This document shows, piece by piece, positions 8,933 to 18,236 of a DNA stretch of 64,000 bases. How positions within the stretch are numbered: the stretch's first letter is position 1; every line of letters begins with the position of its first letter. The position numbers and the translations under genes were made by a program. The notes below the pieces were generated by a model that did no database searches, was not told where the DNA came from, and saw only the letters and a program-made list of their open reading frames with translations. The stretch covers positions 62,001 through 126,000 of the forward strand of contig CANGFP010000002.1 of NCBI GenBank assembly GCA_947453335.1, in the 5' to 3' direction. Source of the stretch: Opitutia bacterium. Lineage in GTDB: Bacteria; Verrucomicrobiota; Verrucomicrobiia; Opitutales; UBA953.

Positions 8933-11464
8933 CTATCGCCACTCGTGCTTCGGATAGCGACCACGAAGTTCCTTCTTCACCAACTCGTACGAACCCTTCC
9001 AGAAGGCGTCGAGGTCACGGGTCCGCTGCTGGGTCCGGCGCGCCGGAGATTGGATGCAGACGACCAAGGGCACCTTGCCTTGGCAGACGCGCAGCTTGCT
9101 GCCCGGGAAATCGTAGAGTTCCTGTACGGTGGCCTCGATCTCGGCCTCGCCGTCCTCGGTGTATTCGATCTTCGCGGGGTGCTTCTTTCGCGGCAGCACG
9201 ATCCGCTCCGGGCAATACGACTCGAGGGCCATCGCCTGCTCATGGGTCAACCACCCTCGCACGATCGGGAAGACGGGCTTGTCGCGGATGTCGCGATAGG
9301 CGGTGGCGCCTGCGCAGACTTCCTCGATGACGAGGCGCCGCCCGGCGTCGTCGAACGGAGGGATGCCGAGCTCCGGGCAATGCTTCGCGAGGAAGTTGAC
9401 GCGGCGGATCCAGGCGTCGACCTGGCCGTCCCAACGCTCGAGTTCCAGGCGGCCGGCGCTGACTTCGTCCGCCAGGATGCGGCTTCCCGCGTCGGAGGAG
9501 GCGTCGTCGCGCTCGACCGCGGTGAGGACCAGGTCGCGGAACCGGCGTTCGGTGCGCGTGAGCACCCGGCGCTGGGTCGCATCGTAGCGCACCGAGGCGA
9601 CTTCCGTGAAGTCTCCCGGGAAGAGCTCCTGCAGCCAGGCCTCCTCCACGGCGGTCGCGAGGGAGAGGTAGGTCGTCACCTCGTTGCGCGCCTGGATTTC
9701 ATCGACCTCCGCCGCCACGAGCAGTTTCGCGGAACGGATGGCGGATTCGCGGCGCAGCTCCCCGCGGCGGCCATGCACGAGCGCGCAACGCAGCGTTCCG
9801 GCGTCCAGGCGCACGGCGAGGCGGTCGGAGAAACCCAAGAGCAGGCAACGGCGGATGTCGTCGGGGTTGGCCGGGCGCTCCGATAGGCGGAGCCCCTGCC
9901 CTTGCGCGAGGCGCAGGAACTGACGGGCGGCCTGTTCCGCTTGGCGCGCGGCCTGGCCATGGACGCCGATCTGATCGCAGGCGTCCGGATCGAACTTCAG
10001 TTCGGCGGCCCGCTGCAGCAAGGCCAACCGGGTGAAGAAATCCGAACCCTCTTCGGCCTCGATCGCGTCGCGTTGCCGCTCCGCGCGTTCGTCGACCTTG
10101 CGCAACATGATGTCGCGACCCTGCGAAAGCCCGGCGATGGCGGCGACTTCCGCCACGCAATCGAGCTCGTGCGCGGCCATGAGCATACGCGCGTAGCGCG
10201 GATGGGCCGGGAAGACCGACATGCGCCGCCCGAGGCCGGTCAGGGCGCCGCGCGCATCGAGAGCCCCAAGGTCCGTCAGCACCGTGACCGCGCGCTGCAA
10301 GGACATCGTCTCGGGCTTCTCGTACCACGGGAACTGCGCCGGGTCGCCCCAACCGGACGACAGCAGGAGCAGGATCGTCTCCGCAAGGTCGACGCGCTTG
10401 ATCTCCGGCACCTCGCGCAAGGGACGCGCCTGCTGGTCCGTGTGCGACCAGAGGCGGACGCAGCGGCCGGGACCGGTGCGGCCCGCGCGGCCCGCGCGTT
10501 GCTCCGCCGAGGCCTGCGAGATCGCTTCGACCATCAACGTGTCGATGCCGCGCAGGGCGTCGAATCGGGCCACGCGCGCCAGACCGGCGTCGACGACCGC
10601 ACGGACGCCCGGAATGGTGAGGGACGTCTCGGCGACGTTCGTCGCGACGATGACCTTGCGGCGCGGGCCTGGCCGCACGGCCCGGTCCTGCTCCTCGGGC
10701 GGCAGCTCGCCGTAAAGCGGGAGAACATCGATGCCGCCGGCTTCACGCAGGTTGCGCACGGCCCCGATGGTGCGCATGATCTCGTAACCGCCGGGCATGA
10801 AGACGAGGACGTCGCCTTCAGGCTCTTCGCCGAGGATACGACCGACCTGCTCGGCCGCGAGATCCCACACCGGTCGTTGCGTGGTGCGCGGCACCGGCAC
10901 GTACTCGATGTCGACCGGATAGGCGCGGCCATCCGCGGCCAACGTCTCGGCGTTGCCCAACCAACGCGCGACGCCCTCGGTATCGAGGGTGGCCGACATC
11001 GCGACGATCAGGAGGTCAGGCCGGCCGGACTCCTGCAGTTGCCGGGCCAAGGCGAGGGCGACGTCGGAGTGGAGGTTGCGTTCGTGGAACTCGTCGAAGA
11101 CCACGGCGCCGACGCCCTTAAGCTGCGGATCGGAGGCCATCTGCCGCAGCAGCAGGGCTTCCGTCACGAACTTGATGCGCGTCTCCGAGGACTCTGCCCG
11201 TTCGAAGCGGATCTGGTAGCCGACCTCGCCGCCCAAGCGGCAACCGCGCTCCTGCGCGATGCGCGTGGCCAGGAGGCGGGCGGCGATGCGGCGCGGCTGG
11301 AGGACGACGATCTGGCCTTGGACCAGACCGAGGTCCAGCAGCATCTGCGGAATGCGGGTGGACTTGCCCGAGCCTGTCGGCGCGCGGAGGACGAGGCGGC
11401 GCGTACGCCCGCAGGCGGCCACAAGCGGCTCCTTCAGCGCGTCGATCGGCAAAGGCAGGCTCAT
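8933..11464 (-). CDS. hrpB: ATP-dependent DEAH-box helicase HrpB
   Basis: This 843-residue member of the bacterial HrpB branch of DEAH helicases carries all the expected motifs. They are Walker A APTGSGKSTRIPQ near residue 28, DEFHER (motif II, a variant of DEAH) near 124, SATLDTEG (motif III), NVAETSLTIPG (motif V) and QRAGRAGRTGPG (motif VI). The C-terminal HrpB domain includes FPGDFTEVASVRYDATQRRV and ends PKHEWR. RNA remodelling is assumed from the family; the cellular role is poorly known. Its ATG overlaps the stop of the phosphoesterase gene by four bases. Confidence 0.95.
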   Translation of the reverse strand: MSLPLPIDALKEPLVAACGRTRRLVLRAPTGSGKSTRIPQMLLDLGLVQGQIVVLQPRRIAARLLATRIAQERGCRLGGEVGYQIRFERAESSETRIKFVTEALLLRQMASDPQLKGVGAVVFDEFHERNLHSDVALALARQLQESGRPDLLIVAMSATLDTEGVARWLGNAETLAADGRAYPVDIEYVPVPRTTQRPVWDLAAEQVGRILGEEPEGDVLVFMPGGYEIMRTIGAVRNLREAGGIDVLPLYGELPPEEQDRAVRPGPRRKVIVATNVAETSLTIPGVRAVVDAGLARVARFDALRGIDTLMVEAISQASAEQRAGRAGRTGPGRCVRLWSHTDQQARPLREVPEIKRVDLAETILLLLSSGWGDPAQFPWYEKPETMSLQRAVTVLTDLGALDARGALTGLGRRMSVFPAHPRYARMLMAAHELDCVAEVAAIAGLSQGRDIMLRKVDERAERQRDAIEAEEGSDFFTRLALLQRAAELKFDPDACDQIGVHGQAARQAEQAARQFLRLAQGQGLRLSERPANPDDIRRCLLLGFSDRLAVRLDAGTLRCALVHGRRGELRRESAIRSAKLLVAAEVDEIQARNEVTTYLSLATAVEEAWLQELFPGDFTEVASVRYDATQRRVLTRTERRFRDLVLTAVERDDASSDAGSRILADEVSAGRLELERWDGQVDAWIRRVNFLAKHCPELGIPPFDDAGRRLVIEEVCAGATAYRDIRDKPVFPIVRGWLTHEQAMALESYCPERIVLPRKKHPAKIEYTEDGEAEIEATVQELYDFPGSKLRVCQGKVPLVVCIQSPARRTQQRTRDLDAFWKGSYELVKKELRGRYPKHEWR

Positions 11465-11925
11465 GCGACCTGGAGTTCGAGGATGCGCGCCTCGGGGCGA
11501 CCCTCGCGGACGCTCACGCGCGCGACCGTGACCGGGAGGTTGAAGCGGCGCGGTCCGGCGCTGCCGGGATTGACGTTCAGGACCTGGCCGACCCGTTCGA
11601 CCTTAGGCACGTGCGTATGGCCGGACACGACGACCGCGGCCCCCGTCGCGGCCACGTCGACAGGGAGGTGACCATGATGGACAAGGAAGCGGAGTCCGCC
11701 GAACTCGCCTTGGAATACCAGCGGCAGACCGGGATCGTCGTCGCAGTTGCCGCGCACGGCGTGGCAGGGGGCCACTTGCGCCAGGTCGTCCAGGACGCCG
11801 ACCCCGCAGACATCGCCGGCGTGCAGGATGACGTCGCAACCTGCGAGCGCGAGCAGGGCCTCCGGACGCATCTTCCCGTGCGTATCGGAAATCAGGCCGA
11901 CCTCGAAGACCTTCGCCACGTTCAC
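11461..11925 (-). CDS. YfcE/MJ0936-type metallophosphoesterase
   Basis: This 154-residue calcineurin-like phosphoesterase carries the metal-binding blocks LISDTHGKM near residue 12, HAGDVCG near 36, VRGNCDD near 58, HHGHLP near 83 and VSGHTHVPK near 100. The C-terminus NVNPGSAGPRRF is typical of the small YfcE/MJ0936 group, which hydrolyses phosphodiesters in vitro. The substrate in vivo is unknown. The start overlaps the dnaX stop (ATG 11923-11925) and the stop overlaps hrpB, so the three genes are tightly coupled. Confidence 0.88.
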   Translation of the reverse strand: MNVAKVFEVGLISDTHGKMRPEALLALAGCDVILHAGDVCGVGVLDDLAQVAPCHAVRGNCDDDPGLPLVFQGEFGGLRFLVHHGHLPVDVAATGAAVVVSGHTHVPKVERVGQVLNVNPGSAGPRRFNLPVTVARVSVREGRPEARILELQVA

Positions 11926-13484
11926 AGCGGCTTACGGAGCTTGCCGGCGGGGATGGGGCGGAGAGCGGTGAATTCCGCGCCCAAGGTGATGCGGAGCTTG
12001 TCCGCCAGGCCGGCGGGCAAGGAGGCCACCGCCTCGTCGAAGTCCTTGTCGCCGGGGAAGGACGTCTTGCCCGTCTCGGCGATCACCGTCACCGGCAAGG
12101 CCGGCAGGACGAAGTTGAACGACTCCGCCTCACGGTTCTCGGCGATGATGGCCTCCTCTTCGGCGCTGGCGACGTCCAGAGGCGGACCATCGGTTTCGAC
12201 CGAGACGGAGGCCACGGAAACGGAAGGGGGTGGCGCCGGCCGAGCAGCCAAGATGGGCGGAGCGACCGGAGCAGGCACGGACGCGGAAACGACGGGCCTC
12301 GGCGAGAGCGGTTCAGCCGCCGGTGCCGCCGGCGATGCGTCTATTTTTTTTTGGCCGGGCTCCCGAGGGAGACCGGCTGCGGCAGCGGCGACGTCTTTGA
12401 TCAGGCTGTCTATCGACCGCGACCGGCTTTGGTCGATGGCCTTGAGCAAGGTCACCTCGAAGTTCGCGCGCGGCGAAAGACCTTGGCGGATGCCCTGCTC
12501 CCCTGCCTGCAGGCATTCCAGGAGACGGACCAGCTGCTCGGTCGCCAGGCTGCCGCCCAGGTAGGCGCTCGTGCCCCCGGCCTTGACGGAATCCAGCACC
12601 GCCTGACGGACCCGCACCTGCAGGTCGGCCAGCACGCGGATGAGGTCACGGCCTTCGGCATGGAAGGTGTCGCACAACGCCAGGACGGTCTTGCCGTCGC
12701 CGGTGGCGATGGCCTTGCCGAGGTCCTGCACCTGCTGGGCCGAAGCCAGGCCGTAGATCGAGAGCACGTCGGCCTCGGTGATCTGCTTGCCCGAGAAGGA
12801 GATGACCTGGTCGAGGATCGACTGCGAATCGCGCATGCCGCCGTTGGCCAGGCGCGCGATGGCCGTCAGGGCCTGCTGGTCGGCGGTGACGCCGTCGGCC
12901 TTGACGATGCGCGTCAGCTGGGCCGCGATGACCTCCTCGGAGATCGGGTGGAACTCGAGGCGCTGGCAACGGGAAGTGATGGTCGGAAGGACCTTGTCGG
13001 CCTCGGTCGTGGCGAGGATGAACTTCACCCAAGGCGGCGGCTCCTCAAGCGTCTTGAGGAGCGCGTTGAAGGCGTCCTTCGTGAGCTGGTGGACTTCGTC
13101 GATGATGAAGACCTTGTAGGGGCAGGCCGTCGGCGCGAACTGGCACTCGTCGCGGATCCGCTTGGCGTCCTCGAGGCTACGGTTGGAGGCGGCGTCGATC
13201 TCCACGACGTCGAGGCAGCTCCCCTGCTCGATCGACAGGCAGACGGGGTCGTCGACGGAGAAATCGGCCTTCGGGCCGCCGGAACAGTTCAGGGCCTTGG
13301 CGAGGACGCGGGCCGTGGTCGTCTTGCCGGTGCCGCGCGGGCCGACGAACAGGTAGGCGTGCGCGAGACGCTTGCTCTCCAAGGCGTTCCGCAGCGTCCG
13401 CACGATGTGCTCCTGTCCGACGAGCTCGTCGAAGCGGCGGGGGCGCCAGCGGCGCGCGATGACCTGGAAAGCGGGATCAGCCAC
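11922..13484 (-). CDS. dnaX: DNA polymerase III subunit tau (and probably gamma)
   Basis: The clamp-loader ATPase of the replisome. The 520-residue tau product has Walker A GPRGTGKTTTARVLAKALNC at residues 49-67, Walker B FIIDEVHQL near 126, and the arginine-finger motif TSRCQRLEF near 170. Zinc-region cysteines are visible only at 67, 82 and 90. Domains I-III end near residue 370. A Pro/Ala-rich linker and a C-terminal domain (SFNFVLPALPVTV onward) follow. At codons 378-381 the reading CAA AAA AAA ATA contains nine A in a row with stops close in both other frames, so a gamma form is predicted (see separate entry). guaA ends 54 bp upstream. Confidence 0.96.
   Translation of the reverse strand: MADPAFQVIARRWRPRRFDELVGQEHIVRTLRNALESKRLAHAYLFVGPRGTGKTTTARVLAKALNCSGGPKADFSVDDPVCLSIEQGSCLDVVEIDAASNRSLEDAKRIRDECQFAPTACPYKVFIIDEVHQLTKDAFNALLKTLEEPPPWVKFILATTEADKVLPTITSRCQRLEFHPISEEVIAAQLTRIVKADGVTADQQALTAIARLANGGMRDSQSILDQVISFSGKQITEADVLSIYGLASAQQVQDLGKAIATGDGKTVLALCDTFHAEGRDLIRVLADLQVRVRQAVLDSVKAGGTSAYLGGSLATEQLVRLLECLQAGEQGIRQGLSPRANFEVTLLKAIDQSRSRSIDSLIKDVAAAAAGLPREPGQKKIDASPAAPAAEPLSPRPVVSASVPAPVAPPILAARPAPPPSVSVASVSVETDGPPLDVASAEEEAIIAENREAESFNFVLPALPVTVIAETGKTSFPGDKDFDEAVASLPAGLADKLRITLGAEFTALRPIPAGKLRKPL
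12313..12364 (-). other. dnaX frameshift/slippage signal (A9 run, downstream hairpin, upstream SD-like GGGAG)
   Basis: Nine consecutive T on the plus strand (12344-12352) give A9 in the dnaX mRNA. Upstream, GGGAG (12360-12364) ends 7 nt before the run. Downstream, CGCCGG (12329-12334), a 5-nt loop and CCGGCG (12318-12323) form a 6-bp GC stem 9 nt after the run. A shift to the -1 frame (or one added A) reads 10 further codons to TGA at 12313-12315, giving 390 residues. Loss of one A gives TAG immediately, giving 380 residues. A9 slippage making gamma is known in Thermus, and ribosomal -1 shifting at A AAA AAG in E. coli. Which mechanism acts here is not determinable from sequence. Confidence 0.75.
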
Positions 13485-13537
13485 GAGCCTGCAAGGAAAG
13501 GGTGCGTGGCGAAGGTGTCAACGGGGCAAACCTCGGC

Positions 13538-15094
13538 CTATTCCCATTCGATGGTCGCCGGCGGCTTGGACGAGACGTCGTAGACCACGCGGTTGATGCC
13601 CTTCACCTCGTTGATGATGCGGGTGGAGGCGCGCTGCAGCACGTCGTACGGCAGGCGGGCCCAATCGGCCGTCATGGCGTCGGAAGAGGTCACGGCGCGC
13701 AAGGCGCAGACGTTGTCGTAAGTACGGCCATCGCCCATGACGCCGACGCTGCGGACCGGCAGGAAGACCGCGAACGCCTGCCAGACCTTGGCGTACTGGC
13801 CGGAGGAGCGGAGCTCGCTGATGAAGATATCGTCGGCCTTGCGCAGGACCTCGAGACGTTCCTTGGTGATGTCGCCGCAGACGCGGACGGCCAGGCCAGG
13901 GCCCGGGAACGGGTGGCGCCAGACCATGTCATGGGGCAGACCGAGGGCTTCGCCGAGGGCGCGGACCTCGTCCTTGAAGAGCTCGCGGAGCGGCTCGAGC
14001 AGCTTCAGCTTCATGTGCTTCGGCAGACCGCCCACGTTGTGGTGGCTCTTGATGGTGGCGGCCGGGCCGCCGTTGGGCGACAGCGACTCGATGACGTCGG
14101 GGTAAAGCGTGCCCTGGGCGAGGAAGTCGACCTTGCCCTTCTTCTTGCGCTGCACCTCGGCGATGGAGCGCTCGAACACCTTCACGAACTCATGGCCGAT
14201 GATCTTGCGCTTGCGCTCGGGGTCGGTGACGCCCTTGAGCTTGCGGAGGAAGATGGCGGAGGCGTCGACGACGCGGAGGTCCACCTTGAACTTGCCGCGG
14301 AACATCTTCTCGACCTGGGCGCGCTCGTTGAGGCGCAGCAGGCCGTTGTCGACGAAGACGCACGTCAGCTGCTTGCCGATCGCGCGCTGGATGAGGGCGG
14401 CCGCGACGGAAGAATCGACCCCGCCGGACAGGCCGAGGATCACCTGGGACTTGCCGACCTTCTCGCGGATCTCGCGGACGGCGGTCTCGACGTAGTCGTC
14501 CATCTTCCAGGTCGGCTTGCAGCGGCAGATGCGGAAGAGGTAGTTGCGGATGATGTCGATGCCGCGTTCGGAATGGGCGACCTCCGGATGGAACTGGATG
14601 CCGTAGAAGCGGCGCTTCGGATCCTCGATGACGGCGCATTCCGAGTTCTCGGTGGAGGCGACGGCCTTGAAGCCACGAGGCAGGCGCGTGATCTTGTCGC
14701 CGTGCGAGTTCCAGATGCGCAGCGGGGACTTCAGGCCCTGCAGGAGCTGCGAGCCCTTGCCGAAGGAAAGGGTGCCGTGGCCATATTCGCGGTGCGAGCT
14801 GCTGGCGACGTTGCCGCCGAGCATCTGGCCCATCAGCTGGACGCCGTAGCAGATGCCCAACACGGGCAGGCCCATCTCGAACACGCCCGGGTGCGGGTGC
14901 GGCGAGCCCTTCGCCTTCACGCTGTCAGGACCGCCGGAAAGGATGACGCCGACGACGCCATCGGCGCGCAAGGTCTCGGGCGAGACGCCGAACGGGTAGA
15001 TGCGGGAGTGGACGTTGCACTCGCGGACGCGGCGCGCGATGACCTTGGTGAGCTGCGAACCGAAATCGAGGATTGCGATGGACTGGGTAGCCAT
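13538..15094 (-). CDS. guaA: GMP synthase (glutamine-hydrolysing)
   Basis: This enzyme aminates XMP to GMP using glutamine and ATP. The 518-residue protein begins [22 protein letters not shown] at ATG 15092-15094; the longer open frame upstream is Pro/Arg-rich and not conserved. The class I amidotransferase domain has its nucleophile Cys in [12 protein letters not shown] near residue 78 and a His-Glu pair in FHPEVAHSE near 172. The synthetase domain has the P-loop [17 protein letters not shown] near 220. The C-terminal dimerisation domain ends [18 protein letters not shown], as in all GuaA. It is followed by dnaX and preceded by a small zinc-ribbon gene. Confidence 0.97.
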   Translation of the reverse strand: MATQSIAILDFGSQLTKVIARRVRECNVHSRIYPFGVSPETLRADGVVGVILSGGPDSVKAKGSPHPHPGVFEMGLPVLGICYGVQLMGQMLGGNVASSSHREYGHGTLSFGKGSQLLQGLKSPLRIWNSHGDKITRLPRGFKAVASTENSECAVIEDPKRRFYGIQFHPEVAHSERGIDIIRNYLFRICRCKPTWKMDDYVETAVREIREKVGKSQVILGLSGGVDSSVAAALIQRAIGKQLTCVFVDNGLLRLNERAQVEKMFRGKFKVDLRVVDASAIFLRKLKGVTDPERKRKIIGHEFVKVFERSIAEVQRKKKGKVDFLAQGTLYPDVIESLSPNGGPAATIKSHHNVGGLPKHMKLKLLEPLRELFKDEVRALGEALGLPHDMVWRHPFPGPGLAVRVCGDITKERLEVLRKADDIFISELRSSGQYAKVWQAFAVFLPVRSVGVMGDGRTYDNVCALRAVTSSDAMTADWARLPYDVLQRASTRIINEVKGINRVVYDVSSKPPATIEWE

Positions 15095-15114
15095 GGGGGG
15101 AAAGTTAGGGGGAT

Positions 15115-15351
15115 TCAGAACTTGAGGCGAACATTGTTCCAGCCGCAGCGCGGGCAGGTGGCCTCCTCGCGGCGGCGGGGCCGGACGAAGGTCAGCGAGC
15201 AACGGGTGCAGTAGAACACCGAGTTCAGGCGGCGATGGTCGGACAGGAGGGCGTCCCGGCGGTCGTACCACGCCTGAAGGCCGAACAACCCCAGCACCAT
15301 CGCGGCGGCCACGAAAGCCAGGAAGACGCCGAGATCGACGGGCTGGAGCAT
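15115..15351 (-). CDS. Small membrane protein with C-terminal zinc ribbon
   Basis: The 78-residue product has one N-terminal transmembrane segment ([19 protein letters not shown], about residues 7-25). A short basic linker follows, then a CxxC...CPRC zinc ribbon (YCTRCSLTF near 48 and [11 protein letters not shown] near 64). It lies 20 bp before guaA and 86 bp after rplQ on the same strand, so it is probably read with them. I do not recognise a named family. The paired CxxC knuckles and the tidy spacing argue that it is real. Confidence 0.72.
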   Translation of the reverse strand: MLQPVDLGVFLAFVAAAMVLGLFGLQAWYDRRDALLSDHRRLNSVFYCTRCSLTFVRPRRREEATCPRCGWNNVRLKF

Positions 15352-15436
15352 GGGGATGGCGGGAGGGGTTAAAAAGGCGAGACGCGCCGCCCGGTGAAGG
15401 CGAACGCGTCTCGGGTCGGCGCCTAAGCCAGGGAGG

Positions 15437-15898
15437 TTAGGCCTGGGCGGCCGCTTCCTTCTTGGCCTTGGGCTTGCGGGCGGCCTTGGCCTTGGGGGTC
15501 ATGGCCGGGGTCTTGTCGTCCTTGCCCACGAGCTCGATGAGCGCGGTCTCGGCGGCGTCGCCCTTGCGGTTGCCGAGCTTGTAGATGCGGGTGAAACCGC
15601 CGTTGCGGGCGAGGAACTGCTTCACGCGCTCGGTGAAGAGCAGGTGGGTGGCGTCCTCGTTGCGGATGCGCGAGAGCGCGAGGCGGTAGTAGTGGAGCTT
15701 GACGCTCTTGTCGGAGGACTGTTCGGCCTTCTTGGCGAGCGTGATCAGGCGCTCGGCGAACGGACGCAGGGCACGGGCGCGGGAGAGCGTGGTCGTGATG
15801 CGGGCGTTGGTGAAGAGCGCGGCCGCGAGGTTCGCGACGAGGGAGCGACGGTGGGCCGTCTTGACCCCCAGGACATGGTTATGGGTGCGGTGACGCAT
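15437..15898 (-). CDS. rplQ: 50S ribosomal protein L17
   Basis: The 153-residue protein begins MRHRTHNHVLGVKTAHRRSL, the typical start of L17 with the usual basic motif slightly altered (often RKLGR in others). The core TTTLSRARALRPFAERLITLAKK is conserved. The last 30 residues are a Lys/Ala-rich tail (MTPKAKAARKPKAKKEAAAQA) longer than in E. coli L17 (127 aa). It is the final r-protein gene of the alpha-operon block and follows rpoA by 15 bp, the usual order. Confidence 0.95.
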   Translation of the reverse strand: MRHRTHNHVLGVKTAHRRSLVANLAAALFTNARITTTLSRARALRPFAERLITLAKKAEQSSDKSVKLHYYRLALSRIRNEDATHLLFTERVKQFLARNGGFTRIYKLGNRKGDAAETALIELVGKDDKTPAMTPKAKAARKPKAKKEAAAQA

Positions 15899-15913
15899 GA
15901 GAGAGGATTCCGG

Positions 15914-16930
15914 TTAGGAGTTGACGCCCTTGTCGAGCAGGCGCTCGTCGATCTTCTGACCGAGCGAGAGGCCGAGCTGTTCGAGCTTCGCCTTGATTTC
16001 GTTGAGCGACTTCTTGCCGAAGTTGCGGTACTTGAGCATCTCCTGCTCGGTCTTCATCGCCAGTTCGCCGACGGTGTTGATGTTGGCGTTGTTGAGGCAG
16101 TTGGCGGCGCGGACCGACAGTTCGATCTCGTTGACCGACATGTTGAGGAGCTTGCGGAGACGGTTGACCTCCTCGGTCACCTCGGACTTGCCGGACTCGA
16201 ACTCGACCGGCTCGGCGGAGACGGTGTCGAAGACGGCGAGGTGGTGGCGGAGGATGGCGGACGCTTCCTTGAGGGCTTCGTCCGGGGTGATGCGGCCGTC
16301 CGTCGAGATCTCGAGGACGAGCTTGTCGTAGTCGGTCATCTGGCCGACGCGCGTGCTTTCGACGGCGTACTTGACCAGGGTGACGGGCGAGAAGAGGGAG
16401 TCGACAGGGATGGAGCCGATGGCCTGTTCGGCCTTCTTGTTCTCCTCGGCGGAAGCCCAGCTGCGGCCGACGCTCACCTCGACTTCGGCGAAGAAGCGGC
16501 GCTTGCGGTCGAGCGTGCAGATGACGGTGTCGGGATTGACGAGGGAGACCGCGGAACCCTTGGTCTCGAACTTGATGTCGGAAGCCTTGATGACGCCGGT
16601 CTTGTTGACGTCGATCGTGCCCTTGAACGCCTCGCGCTTGTTGGCTTCGGTGCGGATGCGGACCTTCTTCAGGTTGAGGACGATCTCGGTGACGTCTTCG
16701 ACGACGCCTTCGATGGGCTGGAACTCATGCTGCACGCCTTCGATGGTGACGGCCGAGATGGCGGCGCCTTCGATGGAGCTGAGGAGCACGCGGCGCAGCG
16801 AATTGCCGATCGTGTGGCCGAAGCCCGTCTCGAAAGGCTCGGCGGTGTAGCGGGCGAAGGTGCCGGAAGCCGAGGCTTCCTCCTTCTTGAGTCCCTTGGG
16901 GAGTTCGAATTTTCCGAGTCGCTTGGACAT
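15914..16930 (-). CDS. rpoA: RNA polymerase alpha subunit
   Basis: This 338-residue subunit scaffolds RNA polymerase assembly. The N-terminal domain shows FGHTIGNSLRRVLLSSIEG near residue 38 (the dimer/beta-contact helix) and a central NPDTVICTLD segment. The C-terminal DNA/activator-binding domain includes ELSVRAANCLNNANINTVGEL near 262, a helix-hairpin-helix, and FGKKSLNEIKAKLEQLGLSLG near 305. It sits between rpsD and rplQ in the standard alpha-operon order. Confidence 0.97.
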   Translation of the reverse strand: MSKRLGKFELPKGLKKEEASASGTFARYTAEPFETGFGHTIGNSLRRVLLSSIEGAAISAVTIEGVQHEFQPIEGVVEDVTEIVLNLKKVRIRTEANKREAFKGTIDVNKTGVIKASDIKFETKGSAVSLVNPDTVICTLDRKRRFFAEVEVSVGRSWASAEENKKAEQAIGSIPVDSLFSPVTLVKYAVESTRVGQMTDYDKLVLEISTDGRITPDEALKEASAILRHHLAVFDTVSAEPVEFESGKSEVTEEVNRLRKLLNMSVNEIELSVRAANCLNNANINTVGELAMKTEQEMLKYRNFGKKSLNEIKAKLEQLGLSLGQKIDERLLDKGVNS

Positions 16931-16959
16931 GGCGTGGGTTCCGTGAGGAGGGCTGAGGG

Positions 16960-17568
16960 TTAGCGGCTGTAGAACTCGACGATGATCTGGACGTTGATGT
17001 CGCGCGGAAGCTCTTCCTTGGCGGGCTCACGGACCATCTGGCCCTTGAGCTGGTCGGCGAGGGTGACGAGCCAAGCGGGGGCGGCGCGACCATGGCCTTC
17101 TTCGATGGCGCGGGTGGCGAGCTGCTTGGAGGAGGTGCGGTCGCGGATCTCGATCTCCTGACCGGGGGTCACGGAGAAGCTGGCGACGTCGACCTTGCGG
17201 CCGTCCACGCGGACGTGGCCGTGGGAGACGAGCTGGCGGGCGGCGGAGCGGGAGTTGGCGAAGCCGAGGCGGAAGACGACGTTATCGAGGCGGGTCTCCA
17301 GGATGCGGAGGAAGTTGTCGCCGGCGACGCCGCCCATGCGCTTGGCGCGCTCGAAGGAAAGGCGGAACTGCTTCTCGGTCATGCCGTACATCATGCGAAG
17401 CTTCTGCTTCTCGTTGAGGCCGACGCCGTATTCGGAGACCTTGCGGCGGGTCGTCTTGCCGTGGATACCCGGAGGGTACGGACGGCGTTCCTCACCCTTG
17501 GAGGTGGGGAAGATGTTCAGGCCAAAGCGGCGGTTGAGCTTCGTGGTGGGACCGGTGTAACGGGACAT
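16960..17568 (-). CDS. rpsD: 30S ribosomal protein S4
   Basis: The 202-residue S4 begins MSRYTGPTTKLNRRFGLNIF, of the zinc-free type (no N-terminal Cys cluster). The S4 RNA-binding domain is seen at LDNVVFRLGFANSRSAARQLVSHGHVRVDGRKVDVASF near residues 92-130. It nucleates 30S assembly and in several bacteria represses its own operon. Here it is followed by rpoA and preceded by rpsK with an 86-bp gap. Confidence 0.96.
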   Translation of the reverse strand: MSRYTGPTTKLNRRFGLNIFPTSKGEERRPYPPGIHGKTTRRKVSEYGVGLNEKQKLRMMYGMTEKQFRLSFERAKRMGGVAGDNFLRILETRLDNVVFRLGFANSRSAARQLVSHGHVRVDGRKVDVASFSVTPGQEIEIRDRTSSKQLATRAIEEGHGRAAPAWLVTLADQLKGQMVREPAKEELPRDINVQIIVEFYSR

Positions 17569-17654
17569 GTTTGTGTTTTGTTTTGTAGAGGTGGCGGAGG
17601 GAAGGACCCGCCCGGGTTGCCATAACCGGACGGTGATGCGGAAAGCGGGAAGGC

Positions 17655-18209
17655 TTAGACGCGGCGACGCTTGGGCGGGCGGCAGCCGTTGTGCGGGATC
17701 GGCGTGGTGTCGACGATCGAGGTGACGTTGAGGCCGAGGAGCTGGAGGGCGCGGATGGCGCTGTCGCGGCCCATGCCCGGACCCTTGACGCGGACGGAGA
17801 CGTCCTTGAGGCCGTGGGCCATGGCGAGCTTGGCGGCTTCCTGGCAGACGACCTGGGCGGCGTAGGCGGTGGACTTGCGGGAACCGCGGAACTGGTGGCG
17901 GCCGGCGCTGCCCCAGGAGATCACGTTGCCGTTGGCGTCGGTGATGGTGACCTTGGTGTTGTTGAAGGTGGCGAGCACGTGGCAGACGCCGACGGTGATG
18001 TTCTTCGAACCCTTGGCGCGGCGGACCTTGATCTCGCCGATCTCCTCGCCGAGGAGCTCCTTGGCGGTGATCTCCTTGCGCTCGGTCGGGACCTCAGGGG
18101 CGGCGGCCGCGGCGGCGGTGACGTCGGGGGCCGGGGCGGCGGCGGTGGCTTCAGGCGCGGCGGCCTTGGGCTTCTTGGCCTTGGGGGTCTTGGGGGCTTC
18201 TTCGCTCAT
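17655..18209 (-). CDS. rpsK: 30S ribosomal protein S11 with long Ala/Pro/Lys N-terminal extension
   Basis: The conserved S11 body starts near residue 66 ([20 protein letters not shown]) and ends [15 protein letters not shown], matching the universal C-terminus near the platform of the 30S. Ahead of it are about 60 extra residues: [20 protein letters not shown], runs of Ala, then [22 protein letters not shown]. coli S11 is 129 residues; this one is 184. No internal ATG offers a shorter start before the core, so the extension appears genuine. Confidence 0.95.
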   Translation of the reverse strand: MSEEAPKTPKAKKPKAAAPEATAAAPAPDVTAAAAAAPEVPTERKEITAKELLGEEIGEIKVRRAKGSKNITVGVCHVLATFNNTKVTITDANGNVISWGSAGRHQFRGSRKSTAYAAQVVCQEAAKLAMAHGLKDVSVRVKGPGMGRDSAIRALQLLGLNVTSIVDTTPIPHNGCRPPKRRRV

Positions 18210-18236
18210 CGGAAAAACGTTGTAGTGGTTAAATGA

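Noticed and set aside
7408-8964. A 518-codon open frame that looks like a single long protein
   Set aside because: Its 5' part is an Arg/Pro-rich shadow of the glycosidase gene in another frame. The conserved exonuclease begins at GTG 8088, so two separate genes are called.
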